A stretch of 64,000 bases of DNA, from the NCBI RefSeq assembly GCF_030504645.1, contig NZ_JAUKWQ010000002.1, positions 248,001 through 312,000 on the forward strand. The letters are read 5' to 3'. The position numbers and the translations under genes were made by a program. This document shows, one piece after another, positions 1 through 9,233 of this stretch. This stretch comes from Rhizobium oryzicola (GTDB lineage: Bacteria; Pseudomonadota; Alphaproteobacteria; Rhizobiales; Rhizobiaceae). The notes beneath the pieces are model-generated. The model did no database searches and was not told where the DNA came from. It was given only the letters and a program-made list of their open reading frames with translations. Position 1 is the stretch's first letter, and the number at the start of each line of letters is the position of its first letter.

Positions 1-440
1 TTGAGCAGTGTGGCGGGCGCCGAGAGGGAAAGCCGGTTGGTGTCATCGGCGCTTGCATTGATGCCGATCCGGTCGAAGCGCCCCGTTGCAGGAAGTGTCA
101 CAGGCAGCACTGTCCAACCGGCGCTCGGATTATAATAGCGCAGCTCACCCGGCGTCTTGAACCAGGCTGTGAAGCCTTGCTTCGGTTGGAGATAGGTCCA
201 GCCGCCGTCCAGGAAGATGGCAATGCGCCCGTCTCGCCCAGCCCAGGCGCCCGTTGCGCCCGATGCCACGGCATAGCGTGCGCCTTCGATGGGAGTGGCG
301 GGCGGCGCAGCCTGTTCTGACTCGATGACCATCTGGACGAGAATATCGAGCGTCTGCAGGGCCTCGTTATGGGTGACATGCTTCTGCGCCTGCGAGGGCA
401 GGATATAGGGCATTGAAAGGTTCGGCGTCATATCGGACAT
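1..440 (-). CDS. DUF2793 domain protein, C-terminus cut by window edge
   Basis: The reading frame is open from the ATG at 438-440 to the window edge, so only the first 146 codons are present. The start has a clear AAAGGAG Shine-Dalgarno site. The protein begins MSDMTPNLSMPYILPSQAQK and continues with KHVTHNEAL, which I recognise as the start of the DUF2793 family, found next to phage-like tail or surface genes in rhizobia. The visible part contains a GRDGRIAIFLDGGW segment typical of that domain. The biochemical function is unknown. It is transcribed away from the sox operon. Confidence 0.75.
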   Translation of the reverse strand, partial: MSDMTPNLSMPYILPSQAQKHVTHNEALQTLDILVQMVIESEQAAPPATPIEGARYAVASGATGAWAGRDGRIAIFLDGGWTYLQPKQGFTAWFKTPGELRYYNPSAGWTVLPVTLPATGRFDRIGINASADDTNRLSLSAPATLL

Positions 441-667
441 CGTTCGTTCTCCTTTGATGTCCTTAAGTCTAAGCCCGGCTGGAGGATGGGGGACGCGAAG
501 ACCGCCAAGCCCTTGAAAATACGGAGGGCGTGGGCTCGAACGTCCCCCTTCTTCGCCAGCGTGGTTGTGTGCATTTCATTGGCAGGCGTCGCATTGTTGC
601 AATTGCGCTTGTTCCCAATCCCCCTTATTTCGAGAGCAGCACCCGGACCGGAGCTGTCGTGAGCCTC

Positions 668-1924
668 ATGCGTTATTCCGCCCTGCAGATTGTCAAACAG
701 GCCTTCGCCGCCAATCGCGGCTGGAAGCCCGTCTGGCGCGAACCGGAACCGAAGCCGCATTATGATGTGGTGATCGTTGGCGGCGGGGGACATGGGCTTT
801 CCACCGCCTACTATCTCGCCAAGGAATTCGGCATCACCAATGTGGCTGTTCTGGAAAAGGGCTATTTTGGTTCCGGCAATGCCGGGCGCAACACGACCAT
901 CATCCGCTCCAACTATCTGCTTGAAGGCAACGAGCCCTTTTACGAGTTTTCCCTGAAGCTCTGGGAAGGTCTGGAGCAGGATTTCAATTATAATGCCATG
1001 GTGTCGCAGCGTGGCGTCATTGATCTCTACCATTCCGATGGTCAGCGCGATGCCTATGCGCGGCGCGGCAATGCCATGAAGATGCATGGCGTGGAAGCCG
1101 AGCTTCTGGACAGGGATGCGGTGAAGGCGCTGCTGCCTTATCTCAATTACAATCACGCGCGCTTCCCGATCCTAGGTGGCCTCTTGCAGCGCCGCGGCGG
1201 CACGGCCCGTCACGATGCTGTCGTTTGGGGTTATGCGCGCGGCGCCGATAGTCGTGGTGTCGATCTCATCCAGAATTGTGAAGTGACCGGTGTTCGCCGG
1301 GACGAAACAGGCCAGGTGACGGGCGTTGAAACCACACGCGGTTTCATTGGCTGTGACCGGCTGGCACTCGCGACGGCCGGCAATAGCAGCCATGTGGGCC
1401 GTATGGCGGGGTTGGAACTGCCGCTGGAAAGCCATGTGTTGCAGGCCTTCGTGTCGGAAGCGATCAAACCCGCCATCGATCACGTCATTACCTATGGCGC
1501 ATCAGGACACTTCTATATCTCGCAATCGGACAAGGGCGGCCTTGTCTTCGGGGCAGATATCGACGGCTATTCCTCCTATGCCCAGCGGGGCAATCTGGCC
1601 ATGGTCGAACACGCCATGGAGGAGGGGGTTTCGCTGATCCCCGGCCTGTCGCGGCTTCGAGTTCTTCGATCCTGGGGCGGCGTGATGGACATGTCCATGG
1701 ATGGCTCCCCCATCATCGACAAGACCCATATTCCCAATCTCTATCTCAATTGCGGCTGGTGCTATGGCGGCTTCAAGGCCACGCCAGCATCCGGTCTCTG
1801 CTTTGCCCATCTGATTGCCAAGGACGAGCCGCATTATGTGGCCCGCGCCTATCGCCTGGACCGGTTCCAGCGCGGGTTGGCGATTGATGAGGGCGGCAAA
1901 GGCCCGCAGCCCAACCTCCAGTGA
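668..1924 (+). CDS. soxB: Sarcosine oxidase beta subunit (heterotetrameric)
   Basis: 418-residue flavoprotein subunit that oxidises sarcosine to glycine, with the methyl carbon passed to tetrahydrofolate on SoxA. The N-terminal half holds the FAD dinucleotide-binding motif VVIVGGGGHGLSTAYYLAKE (about residues 34-53), followed by the GNAGRNTTIIRSNY segment characteristic of SoxB, and the C-terminus carries the conserved LNCGWCYGGFKATPASG. Length matches the family (about 417). The start is set at ATG 668, which gives the family N-terminus MRYSALQIVKQAF. A GTG at 659 with GGAG just upstream is an alternative. First gene of soxBDAG, with soxD 13 bp downstream. Confidence 0.95.
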   Translation: MRYSALQIVKQAFAANRGWKPVWREPEPKPHYDVVIVGGGGHGLSTAYYLAKEFGITNVAVLEKGYFGSGNAGRNTTIIRSNYLLEGNEPFYEFSLKLWEGLEQDFNYNAMVSQRGVIDLYHSDGQRDAYARRGNAMKMHGVEAELLDRDAVKALLPYLNYNHARFPILGGLLQRRGGTARHDAVVWGYARGADSRGVDLIQNCEVTGVRRDETGQVTGVETTRGFIGCDRLALATAGNSSHVGRMAGLELPLESHVLQAFVSEAIKPAIDHVITYGASGHFYISQSDKGGLVFGADIDGYSSYAQRGNLAMVEHAMEEGVSLIPGLSRLRVLRSWGGVMDMSMDGSPIIDKTHIPNLYLNCGWCYGGFKATPASGLCFAHLIAKDEPHYVARAYRLDRFQRGLAIDEGGKGPQPNLQ

Positions 1925-1937
1925 CGAGACCCGCATC

Positions 1938-2216
1938 ATGGCCAGCCTGATCACATGCCCCCATTGCGGTGTTCGCCCCCGAGAGGAATTTTCGGTGCGG
2001 GGGGATGCGACACCTGTCCGGCCTTTGCCGAATGCGTCGGATGAGGCCTGGCATGCTTATGTCTATCTGCGGGATAATCCGCGCGGACAAATTCGGGAGC
2101 ACTGGTATCACGAGGCGGGCTGCCGCCGCTGGCTGGTGGTGGAGCGCAACAACGTGACGCATGAGGTCGTGAGCGTCACGGATGCCGCCAGTAAAACGGC
2201 GGGAGGTGCACTATGA
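1938..2216 (+). CDS. soxD: Sarcosine oxidase delta subunit
   Basis: 92-residue small subunit of the heterotetrameric enzyme. The N-terminus ITCPHCGVRPREEF contains the zinc-binding CPHCG pair. HEAGCRRW further on supplies the His and Cys expected to complete the zinc site in SoxD. It lies 13 bp after soxB and its stop overlaps the soxA start by 4 bp (ATGA), so translational coupling is likely. The name is secure because of position, length and the zinc motif. Confidence 0.93.
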   Translation: MASLITCPHCGVRPREEFSVRGDATPVRPLPNASDEAWHAYVYLRDNPRGQIREHWYHEAGCRRWLVVERNNVTHEVVSVTDAASKTAGGAL

Positions 2217-5170
2217 CCTCCTTCCGGCTGACATCCGGCGGCCTGCTAGACCGCAAGCGCAAGATCCGCTTCACCTTCGATGGCAAGGCCATGACCGGCC
2301 TTGAAGGGGACACGCTGGCCTCCGCACTTCTGGCTAATGGCCAGATGCTGATGGGCCGCAGCTTCAAATATCATCGCCCCCGCGGGCCGGTGACGGCGGG
2401 AAGCGCCGAGCCGAATGCGCTGGTGACGATCAACACCGGGGGCAGGGCAGAGCCGAACACGCGGGCAACCGTCGCGGAGCTTTACGAGGGGCTGTCCGCC
2501 CAGAGCCAGAACCGCTGGCCGAGCCTGTCGTTCGATATCGGCGCGATCAACGGCGCCCTGTCCCCCTTCATCGGTGCGGGCTTCTACTACAAGACCTTCA
2601 TGTGGCCGAAATCCTTCTGGGAGAAGGTTTATGAGCCGCTGATCCGGCGCGCCGCAGGTCTGGGGCGCGCTGCCATGGAGGCAGACCCGGATACCTACGA
2701 CAAATGCTGGGCGCATTGCGATCTTCTGGTGATCGGTGCCGGCCCCACGGGCTTGATGGCGGCCTTGACTGCGGCTCGTGCCGGTGCCCGTGTCATTCTG
2801 GCGGATGAAGGTTTTCAACTTGGCGGTTCGCTGCTCTCGGAAAGCCTTGCAGTCGGTGGCATGGCCGCAGCGGATTTTGCGAGTGCTGTGCTGGATGAAC
2901 TGGCAAGCCTGCCGAATGTGACGCTGCTCTCCCGCACCACCGTGTTCGGCTGGTATGACGATATGGTGTTCGGTGCCGTCCAGAAGGTGCAAAAGCATGT
3001 GGCAAGGCCGCTGCCGGAGCTGCCCGTCGAGCGGCTCTGGCGCATAATCGCCAAGCGCGCCATTCTGGCTTCCGGTGCCGAAGAACGTCCGCTGGTGTTC
3101 GGCGGCAATGATCGCCCGGGTATCATGACGGCCAGTGCCGTGCGCACCCATCTCAACCGCTATGGCGTTTCCGCCGGTCGGCGTGTGGCCGTCTTTACCA
3201 ACGGTTCTTCCGGCTACCGTACGGCGCAGGATCTGGCAGCGCGCGGCGTCGAAGTGGCTGCCATCATCGATCCGCGCGCACAGGCCAATGATGCCGCGCC
3301 TGCCGGTGTTCGGGTCGTCAGCAATGCGGTCATCACCGATACGATGGGGCGCAAGGGCCTGAAGGGTCTGCTGCTGGAGCGCAGCGGCTTTGAGGAGGTG
3401 GTGGAATGCGATGCGCTTGCCATGTCCGGCGGCTGGTCGCCTGTCATTCATCTGGCCTGCCAGCGTGGCGCGCGACCGGTCTGGTCGGATGAAGCGCAAG
3501 CCTTTCTGGTGCCGGATGTCGGATCTGCTTTCCGGGTGGCGGGAAGTGCTGCCGGGCATCCCTCGCTGTCCGCCTGCCTGCGGGATGGCGCGGCGCAAGC
3601 TGTTGCGCTGGCACGCGATCTGGGTTTTGCCGCCTATGATGCAGATATCCCCGAGGTGGAGGGGGAGCCTGATCCGTCCTTCTCGCCCGTCTGGTATGTA
3701 ACGGGCGCCAAGGGCAAGGCCTTCGTCGACTTTCAGAATGATGTGCATGTGGGAGATCTGGGTCTCGCCGAGCGGGAGGGCTTCGGCTTCACCGAACATG
3801 CCAAGCGTTACACGACCGCAGGCATGGCGACCGATCAGGGCAAGCTGTCCAACACCAATACGGCGGGCATTCTGGCGGGAATGCGGGGCGTCTCGCAGGC
3901 GCAAATAGGCACGCCCACCTATCGACCCTTTTATACCCCGGTCTCATTCGGTGCGCTGGCCGGTGCTGCGATTGCGGAGGGCAATCGGCCGGTGCGACGC
4001 TCGCCGCTGCATGGCTGGGCGGCGCGTCATGGGGCGGTGTTCGTGGAGACGGGTCTGTGGAACCGGCCCGGCTGGTTTGCTCGCTCCGGCGAAAAGAGCT
4101 GGCGGGAAAGCATGGAGCGGGAAGTGCGGGCCGTGCGCGAGAATGCCGGCCTCTGTGACGTTTCCACGCTTGGCAAGATCGAGGTGTTCGGCGCGCAGGC
4201 CGCCGAATTTCTGGATCGCATCTACTGCAATTCCATCCTGCGACTGCCGGTCGGCAAGGCGCGTTACGGCCTGATGCTGCGCGAGGACGGCATCGTCTTT
4301 GATGACGGAACCATCAGCCGGTTTGGGCAGAACCATTTCTTGCTGACCACGACCACGGCCTATGCATCGCAGGTTCTGGCGCATCTGGATTACGCATCCC
4401 AGGTTCTATGGCCAAATCTCGATGTGCGGTTGCTACCGACCTCGGAGCAATGGGCTCAGTTGGCGATTGCCGGGCCGAAATCACGCATCATCCTGCAGCG
4501 CATTGTAGAGGACGATCTCTCCGATACGGCCTTCCCCATGATGGCGGCGCGGGAAGTAACACTGAAGCTGGGCGTCAAGGCGCGCCTCTTTCGGCTGTCC
4601 TTCTCCGGGGAGCTTGCCTTTGAACTGGCCGTTCCTTCAAGCTTGGGGGAGGCGGTTGCCGATGCGCTGATGGAGGCGGGGCGCGAGGACGGCATCAATC
4701 CCTATGGTCTCGAAGCCATGGATGTGCTGCGCATCGAAAAGGGTCATGTCACCCATAATGAACTGGATGGTCGCACCACCGCCGATGATGTCGGCCTCGG
4801 GCGATTGATGGCGATGCAGAAGCCGGATTTCATTGGCCGGCGTCTGTCCACCCGCTTCGGCCTGACGGCTGCCGATCGGCTGCAACTGGTGGGCCTGAAG
4901 CCCGTGGAGGCTGCCAAGGAGATGAAGGCGGGCGCCCATCTTCTGAAGCAGGGTGCCAAGCCGTCGATGATCAACGACCAGGGCTTCGTGTCTTCCGCTT
5001 GTTACTCTCCGACTCTTGGACATTTCATTGCGCTGGCGCTGCTGAAATCTGGACGCGAGCGCATGGGCGAGAAGATCGTGGTCTGGGACGCCTTGCGCGA
5101 TAGCGAAGTGCTGGCGGAAGTCTGCCCGCCTGTCTTTGTCGATCCTGACAAACTGAAACAGCGTGCGTGA
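2213..5170 (+). CDS. soxA: Sarcosine oxidase alpha subunit
   Basis: 985-residue large subunit, the usual length. The N-terminal about 100 residues form the ferredoxin-like Fer2_4 region (TFDGKAMTGLEGDTLASALL, then RSFKYHRPRG). It is followed by an NAD-binding Rossmann domain with LLVIGAGPTGLMAALTAARA at about residues 174-193. The C-terminal about 370 residues are a GcvT-like folate-binding domain (AGLCDVSTLGKIEVFG; DGRTTADDVGLGR). The subunit forms 5,10-methylene-THF from the formaldehyde released by SoxB and binds NAD. ATGA overlap with soxD; soxG follows directly. Confidence 0.96.
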   Translation: MTSFRLTSGGLLDRKRKIRFTFDGKAMTGLEGDTLASALLANGQMLMGRSFKYHRPRGPVTAGSAEPNALVTINTGGRAEPNTRATVAELYEGLSAQSQNRWPSLSFDIGAINGALSPFIGAGFYYKTFMWPKSFWEKVYEPLIRRAAGLGRAAMEADPDTYDKCWAHCDLLVIGAGPTGLMAALTAARAGARVILADEGFQLGGSLLSESLAVGGMAAADFASAVLDELASLPNVTLLSRTTVFGWYDDMVFGAVQKVQKHVARPLPELPVERLWRIIAKRAILASGAEERPLVFGGNDRPGIMTASAVRTHLNRYGVSAGRRVAVFTNGSSGYRTAQDLAARGVEVAAIIDPRAQANDAAPAGVRVVSNAVITDTMGRKGLKGLLLERSGFEEVVECDALAMSGGWSPVIHLACQRGARPVWSDEAQAFLVPDVGSAFRVAGSAAGHPSLSACLRDGAAQAVALARDLGFAAYDADIPEVEGEPDPSFSPVWYVTGAKGKAFVDFQNDVHVGDLGLAEREGFGFTEHAKRYTTAGMATDQGKLSNTNTAGILAGMRGVSQAQIGTPTYRPFYTPVSFGALAGAAIAEGNRPVRRSPLHGWAARHGAVFVETGLWNRPGWFARSGEKSWRESMEREVRAVRENAGLCDVSTLGKIEVFGAQAAEFLDRIYCNSILRLPVGKARYGLMLREDGIVFDDGTISRFGQNHFLLTTTTAYASQVLAHLDYASQVLWPNLDVRLLPTSEQWAQLAIAGPKSRIILQRIVEDDLSDTAFPMMAAREVTLKLGVKARLFRLSFSGELAFELAVPSSLGEAVADALMEAGREDGINPYGLEAMDVLRIEKGHVTHNELDGRTTADDVGLGRLMAMQKPDFIGRRLSTRFGLTAADRLQLVGLKPVEAAKEMKAGAHLLKQGAKPSMINDQGFVSSACYSPTLGHFIALALLKSGRERMGEKIVVWDALRDSEVLAEVCPPVFVDPDKLKQRA

Positions 5171-5171
5171 G

Positions 5172-5732
5172 ATGTCGGCCATGCTTCACACGGAACTCAA
5201 TCGTCACCCGCTGGAAGACGTCATCACCGAGGAGAACCCGGTGCGCGGCACCAATCATGTGTCCATCGCGCGCCGTGCAATTGTTGTGGCGGCTTTGGCA
5301 GATGGGGCAACGCTTGCACTACTTCCGGCCCTGCTCGGGGAGGGGGTGCGGTTCTATCGCTGCGGCCCCGCGATCGCGTTTGCCGTTTCGCAATCGCAGA
5401 GGGTTGAGGATATTATTGAACGCTTGAGCGCGGTTCCCGGACTGGATCTGGTGGATCAGACCGACGCTCATGTGCTGATCACGCTCTCTGGGCCGGATGT
5501 GCGCCGTCTGCTGGCCAAGGCGGTGCCGCTGGATCTTCACGGACAAGCATTTTCCATCGGCCAATCGGCCGGAACGCTCTGCGGTCAGGTGGCTGTGCAA
5601 CTCAGCCGCACAGCGCTTGACGCCTTCGAGTTGCTTGTGCCAACATCATATGCAGGATTTCTTTTGGAAGAGATCCGACAGATGGGGCGCGAGTTCGCCT
5701 TCACCATTGGCTTTGATCAAGCAACCGCCTGA
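5172..5732 (+). CDS. soxG: Sarcosine oxidase gamma subunit
   Basis: About 186-residue smallest GcvT-like subunit and last gene of soxBDAG, starting one base after the soxA stop. The frame opens at a GTG (5163) inside soxA, but the ATG at 5172 is preferred because it gives a family-like length and N-terminus. LIDQTDAH-like and LSRTALDAFELLVPTSYAGF segments match the conserved C-terminal part of SoxG. No one-carbon genes (glyA, folD, purU) accompany the operon here. The ribosome-binding site is weak, consistent with coupling to soxA. Confidence 0.92.
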   Translation: MSAMLHTELNRHPLEDVITEENPVRGTNHVSIARRAIVVAALADGATLALLPALLGEGVRFYRCGPAIAFAVSQSQRVEDIIERLSAVPGLDLVDQTDAHVLITLSGPDVRRLLAKAVPLDLHGQAFSIGQSAGTLCGQVAVQLSRTALDAFELLVPTSYAGFLLEEIRQMGREFAFTIGFDQATA

Positions 5733-6072
5733 GTTCTCAGGAGGTATAGAACAATTGTTCAACAATCGAGCCGGCGTCAGCGCGGCTTTTTGGGTGCGTG
5801 CTATGTATTGTGCGCTGCGGGCAGAAAATATCTGCGCGCGTTTGTTGCTCCCAAAGCTTCCTTTTCAGTCAGGCATTGCCGCTTTTATGTTTGTTGTGCG
5901 GGTTTTTGCACCAAACGGTCCAACAAGCTGAGGATTTTGCCACCTTCCCGCCTTTTTGACTTCACATTTCGCGCGAAACGGTTATGGATTCCTCAAAACC
6001 TAAGAACCCGTAAGGGCCACACATACAAGAGGCGCAACCGGTATTCCGTGATTGCGTCCGGGGGAAAGTTTT
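5733..6072. other. 340-bp gap between soxG and livH with overlapping palindromes
   Basis: No gene is supported here. Just after soxG lie two overlapping palindromes: GAACAATTGTTC at 5749-5760 and ATTGTTCAACAAT at 5754-5766. They are a possible operator, since no T-tract follows to make a terminator. At 5956 TTGACT is followed about 18 bp later by GGTTAT, a weak sigma-70-like pair that could serve the liv operon. The livH start has a GGGGAAAG ribosome-binding site. The rest is AT-richer leader sequence without a recognised motif. Confidence 0.4.
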
Positions 6073-6975
6073 ATGGAGTACTTCATCCAGCAGCTCCTCA
6101 ACGGGCTGACTCTTGGATCCATCTATGGCCTCGTGGCAATTGGCTACACGATGGTCTATGGCATCATTGGCATGATCAACTTCGCCCATGGCGATATTTT
6201 CATGCTCGGCGGTTTTGCCGCCCTCATCGTCTTCCTGATCCTGACATCCTTCTTCGCGGGCATTCCGGTTGCATTGGCCCTGCTGCTGATGCTGATCATC
6301 GCCATGCTGGTGACGAGCCTCTGGAACTGGACCATCGAGCGTGTGGCCTACCGGCCGCTGCGTGGCTCCTTCCGTCTGGCGCCTCTGATCACCGCGATCG
6401 GCATGTCGATTGCGCTGTCCAACTTCATCCAGGTCACGCAGGGTCCGCGCAACAAGCCGGTTCCGCCGCTGATCAATGATGTCTACCATTTCGGTGATAT
6501 CACCTTCTCGCTGAAGCAGTTGGTGATCGTCATCGTAACGGCCGTGCTTCTTGCTGTCTTCTGGTACATCGTGCATCGCACGCCGCTTGGTCGTGCACAG
6601 CGCGCAACCGAGCAGGACCGCAAAATGGCCGCCCTGCTGGGTGTCGATGTCGATCGCACCATCTCGATCACCTTCGTGATGGGTGCGGCACTCGCGGCCG
6701 TCGCCGGTACCATGTACCTGATGTATTATGGCGTGGCCTCCTTCACGGACGGCTTCACGCCGGGCGTCAAGGCTTTCACGGCAGCGGTTCTCGGCGGCAT
6801 CGGCTCGCTTCCGGGCGCTGTGCTCGGTGGCCTGCTGATCGGCCTCATCGAGTCGCTCTGGTCGGCCTATTTCTCCATCGCCTACAAGGATGTCGCGACC
6901 TTCGCCATCCTGGCATTTGTCCTGATCTTCAAGCCGACGGGCATCTTGGGCCGTCCGGAAGTGGAGAAGGTTTGA
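6073..6975 (+). CDS. livH: Branched-chain amino-acid ABC transporter permease LivH
   Basis: 300-residue inner-membrane permease of the HAAT family, about eight hydrophobic segments. The family N-terminus QQLLNGLTLGSIYGLVAIGY and the motif MINFAHGDIFMLGGF are present, as is the loop ATEQDRKMAALLGVDVDRT that contacts the ATPases. The start is ATG 6073 with GGGGAAAG upstream. First gene of livHMGF-DUF6867-livJ; livM starts 3 bp after it. Pairs with LivM to form the translocation channel for Leu/Ile/Val and related amino acids. Confidence 0.94.
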   Translation: MEYFIQQLLNGLTLGSIYGLVAIGYTMVYGIIGMINFAHGDIFMLGGFAALIVFLILTSFFAGIPVALALLLMLIIAMLVTSLWNWTIERVAYRPLRGSFRLAPLITAIGMSIALSNFIQVTQGPRNKPVPPLINDVYHFGDITFSLKQLVIVIVTAVLLAVFWYIVHRTPLGRAQRATEQDRKMAALLGVDVDRTISITFVMGAALAAVAGTMYLMYYGVASFTDGFTPGVKAFTAAVLGGIGSLPGAVLGGLLIGLIESLWSAYFSIAYKDVATFAILAFVLIFKPTGILGRPEVEKV

Positions 6976-6978
6976 TCC

Positions 6979-8367
6979 ATGACTGAACAGAATTTTCCGG
7001 CTACGCCGGGACTCATGGCGAAGGCTCTCAAGGAAGGGATCTTCGCCGGAGTGCTCGCGCTTGGGATGTTCCTCCTCTATGTCGGCATCAAGACCGACCA
7101 GAACATCAACAACGAACTGATCTGGTATCCGCGGTGGGGTCTGTTGGCGATTTTCGTGCTGGTGGCTGGCATCGGTCGCTTCCTGATCGTCGGGTTCGTC
7201 GCGCCGCATATCAATCAGCGCAGACTTGCCAAGGCCAAGGCCGGCATCCCCGAGGTGTCTGAAGACAAGGGCTTTTTCCGCAAGCACTTCCTCAAGATCG
7301 CGCTCGTGGCGCTGGTGCTCTATCCGCCTGTGGTCATGAGCATCTACGGCACGCAGGGCTCGCTGAAGTTCGTCGATAACTTCGGTATCCAGATCCTGAT
7401 CTACGTGATGCTGGCCTGGGGGCTTAACGTCGTCGTCGGCCTCGCCGGCCTGCTCGACCTCGGCTACGTCGCCTTTTACGCCGTGGGCGCCTATTCCTAT
7501 GCGCTGCTGTCTGACCTGTTCGGCCTGTCCTTCTGGGTGCTGCTGCCGATTGCGGGCATCCTGGCGGCCTTCTGGGGTATTATTCTTGGTTTCCCGGTTC
7601 TGCGCCTGCGCGGCGACTATCTCGCCATCGTTACGCTGGCCTTCGGGGAAATCATCCGCCTCGTGCTGATCAACTGGACGGATGTGACGCATGGCACGGC
7701 CGGTATCTCGGGCGTTGCCAAGGCATCCATCTTTGGCATCTGGTCCTTCGATGTTGGCGCGAGTAACAACTTCGCCAAGTCGTTCGGCCTGCCGATGTCC
7801 TCGGCCTATTACAAGATCTTCCTTTTCTACGTTATCCTGGCGCTTTGCATGCTCACCGCCTATGTGACGCTGCGGCTTCGCCGCATGCCGATCGGTCGTG
7901 CCTGGGAAGCGCTGCGCGAAGATGAAATTGCCTGCCGTTCGCTCGGCATCAACACGGTCATGACCAAGCTCACCGCGTTCGCGATTGGCGCTATGTTCGG
8001 TGGCTTCGCCGGCTCCTTCTTTGCTGCACGCCAGGGCTTCGTCTCACCGGAAAGCTTCGTCTTCCTGGAATCGGCGGTCATTCTCGCCATCGTCGTTCTG
8101 GGCGGCATGGGCTCGTTGACAGGTATCGCGATTGCCGCGATTGCCATGGTCGGCGGTACCGAGTTGCTGCGCGAAATGGAATTCCTAAAGCTCATCTTCG
8201 GTCCGGACTTCACGCCGGAACTCTACCGCATGCTGCTCTTCGGCCTCGCCATGATTGCAGTCATGCTGTTCAAGCCGCGCGGTTTCGTCGGCTCGCGTGA
8301 ACCCACGGCCTTCCTCAAGGAGCGCAAGGCCGTATCCGGAAGCTTTACCAAGGAGGGCCACGGCTGA
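6979..8367 (+). CDS. livM: Branched-chain amino-acid ABC transporter permease LivM
   Basis: 462-residue inner-membrane permease. The first about 130 residues contain two extra hydrophobic segments before the canonical LivM core, giving the long form common in alphaproteobacteria. The core is recognised by YVMLAWGLNVVVGLAGLLDLGY, preceded by the FVDNFG region, and by the coupling loop GRAWEALREDEIACRSLGIN. C-terminal LLFGLAMIAVMLFKPRGFVG is typical. The stop overlaps the livG start by one base pair within TGATG, indicating coupled translation. Confidence 0.93.
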   Translation: MTEQNFPATPGLMAKALKEGIFAGVLALGMFLLYVGIKTDQNINNELIWYPRWGLLAIFVLVAGIGRFLIVGFVAPHINQRRLAKAKAGIPEVSEDKGFFRKHFLKIALVALVLYPPVVMSIYGTQGSLKFVDNFGIQILIYVMLAWGLNVVVGLAGLLDLGYVAFYAVGAYSYALLSDLFGLSFWVLLPIAGILAAFWGIILGFPVLRLRGDYLAIVTLAFGEIIRLVLINWTDVTHGTAGISGVAKASIFGIWSFDVGASNNFAKSFGLPMSSAYYKIFLFYVILALCMLTAYVTLRLRRMPIGRAWEALREDEIACRSLGINTVMTKLTAFAIGAMFGGFAGSFFAARQGFVSPESFVFLESAVILAIVVLGGMGSLTGIAIAAIAMVGGTELLREMEFLKLIFGPDFTPELYRMLLFGLAMIAVMLFKPRGFVGSREPTAFLKERKAVSGSFTKEGHG

Positions 8368-9233
8368 TGGCCTCCGGAACGACAACGATGAGCAACGATA
8401 CCATCCTCAAGGTCGAGCATCTGTCGATGCGCTTTGGTGGCCTGATGGCCATCAACGACCTGTCGCTCGAGGCCAAGCGCGGTGAGATCACCGCATTGAT
8501 CGGGCCGAACGGTGCCGGCAAGACCACCGTGTTCAACTGCATCACCGGCTTCTACAAGCCGACGATGGGCATGATCACGCTGAACCAGAAAAGCGGCAAG
8601 CAGTTCCTCCTGGAGCGCTTGGCGGATTTCGAAATCACCAAGCACGCCAAGGTGGCGCGTACCTTCCAGAACATCCGTCTGTTTTCGGGCCTGACCGTGC
8701 TGGAAAACCTGCTGGTCGCACAGCACAACAAGCTCATGAAGGCTTCGGGCTATACGATCCTTGGGCTTCTTGGCGTGGGAAGCTACAAGCGGGAAGCCGC
8801 AGCTGCGATCGAAAAGGCGCGCTATTGGCTGGAAAAGGCGGATCTCATCGATCGCGCCGATGATCCGGCGGGCGATCTCTCCTACGGCGCCCAGCGCCGC
8901 CTGGAAATCGCGCGCGCCATGTGCACCGAGCCTGAACTGCTTTGCCTGGACGAACCGGCGGCCGGTCTCAATCCAAAAGAATCTCTGGCGCTCAACACGC
9001 TGTTGCGCGGTATCCGCGATGAAGGCACGTCTCTGCTCCTGATCGAGCACGACATGTCCGTTGTCATGGAAATCTCCGATCACGTGGTGGTTCTGGAATA
9101 CGGCCAGAAGATCTCGGACGGCACGCCTGACCACGTCAAGAACGACCCGAAGGTTATCGCTGCCTATCTGGGCGTTGAGGACGACGAGGTCGAGGAAGTC
9201 ATTTCGGAAGAACTCGAGGGGGGCGCGCGTTAA
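8367..9233 (+). CDS. livG: Branched-chain amino-acid ABC transporter ATPase LivG
   Basis: 288-residue cytoplasmic ATPase. Walker A is GPNGAGKTT, the signature is LSYGAQRRLEIARAM, Walker B is LLCLDEPAAGL, and the H-loop is IEHDMSVVM. The C-terminus has an acidic tail (EDDEVEEVISEELEGG). The start is ATG 8367 overlapping the livM stop; an ATG at 8388, closer to the family start, is an alternative. Works as a heterodimer with LivF to drive LivHM. Confidence 0.94.
   Translation: MASGTTTMSNDTILKVEHLSMRFGGLMAINDLSLEAKRGEITALIGPNGAGKTTVFNCITGFYKPTMGMITLNQKSGKQFLLERLADFEITKHAKVARTFQNIRLFSGLTVLENLLVAQHNKLMKASGYTILGLLGVGSYKREAAAAIEKARYWLEKADLIDRADDPAGDLSYGAQRRLEIARAMCTEPELLCLDEPAAGLNPKESLALNTLLRGIRDEGTSLLLIEHDMSVVMEISDHVVVLEYGQKISDGTPDHVKNDPKVIAAYLGVEDDEVEEVISEELEGGAR

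Noticed and set aside
488..548. GGGGGACG / CGTCCCCC inverted repeat upstream of soxB
   Set aside because: Eight-base arms separated by 45 bp in GC-rich sequence; not convincing as a regulatory structure.
2246..3904. 552-codon open frame antisense to soxA
   Set aside because: Mirror frame of a GC-rich gene; the protein is His/Arg-rich with no domain, and soxA is certain.
5962..7692. 576-codon open frame antisense to livH/livM
   Set aside because: Low-complexity charged sequence, no family, fully covered by strong liv genes.
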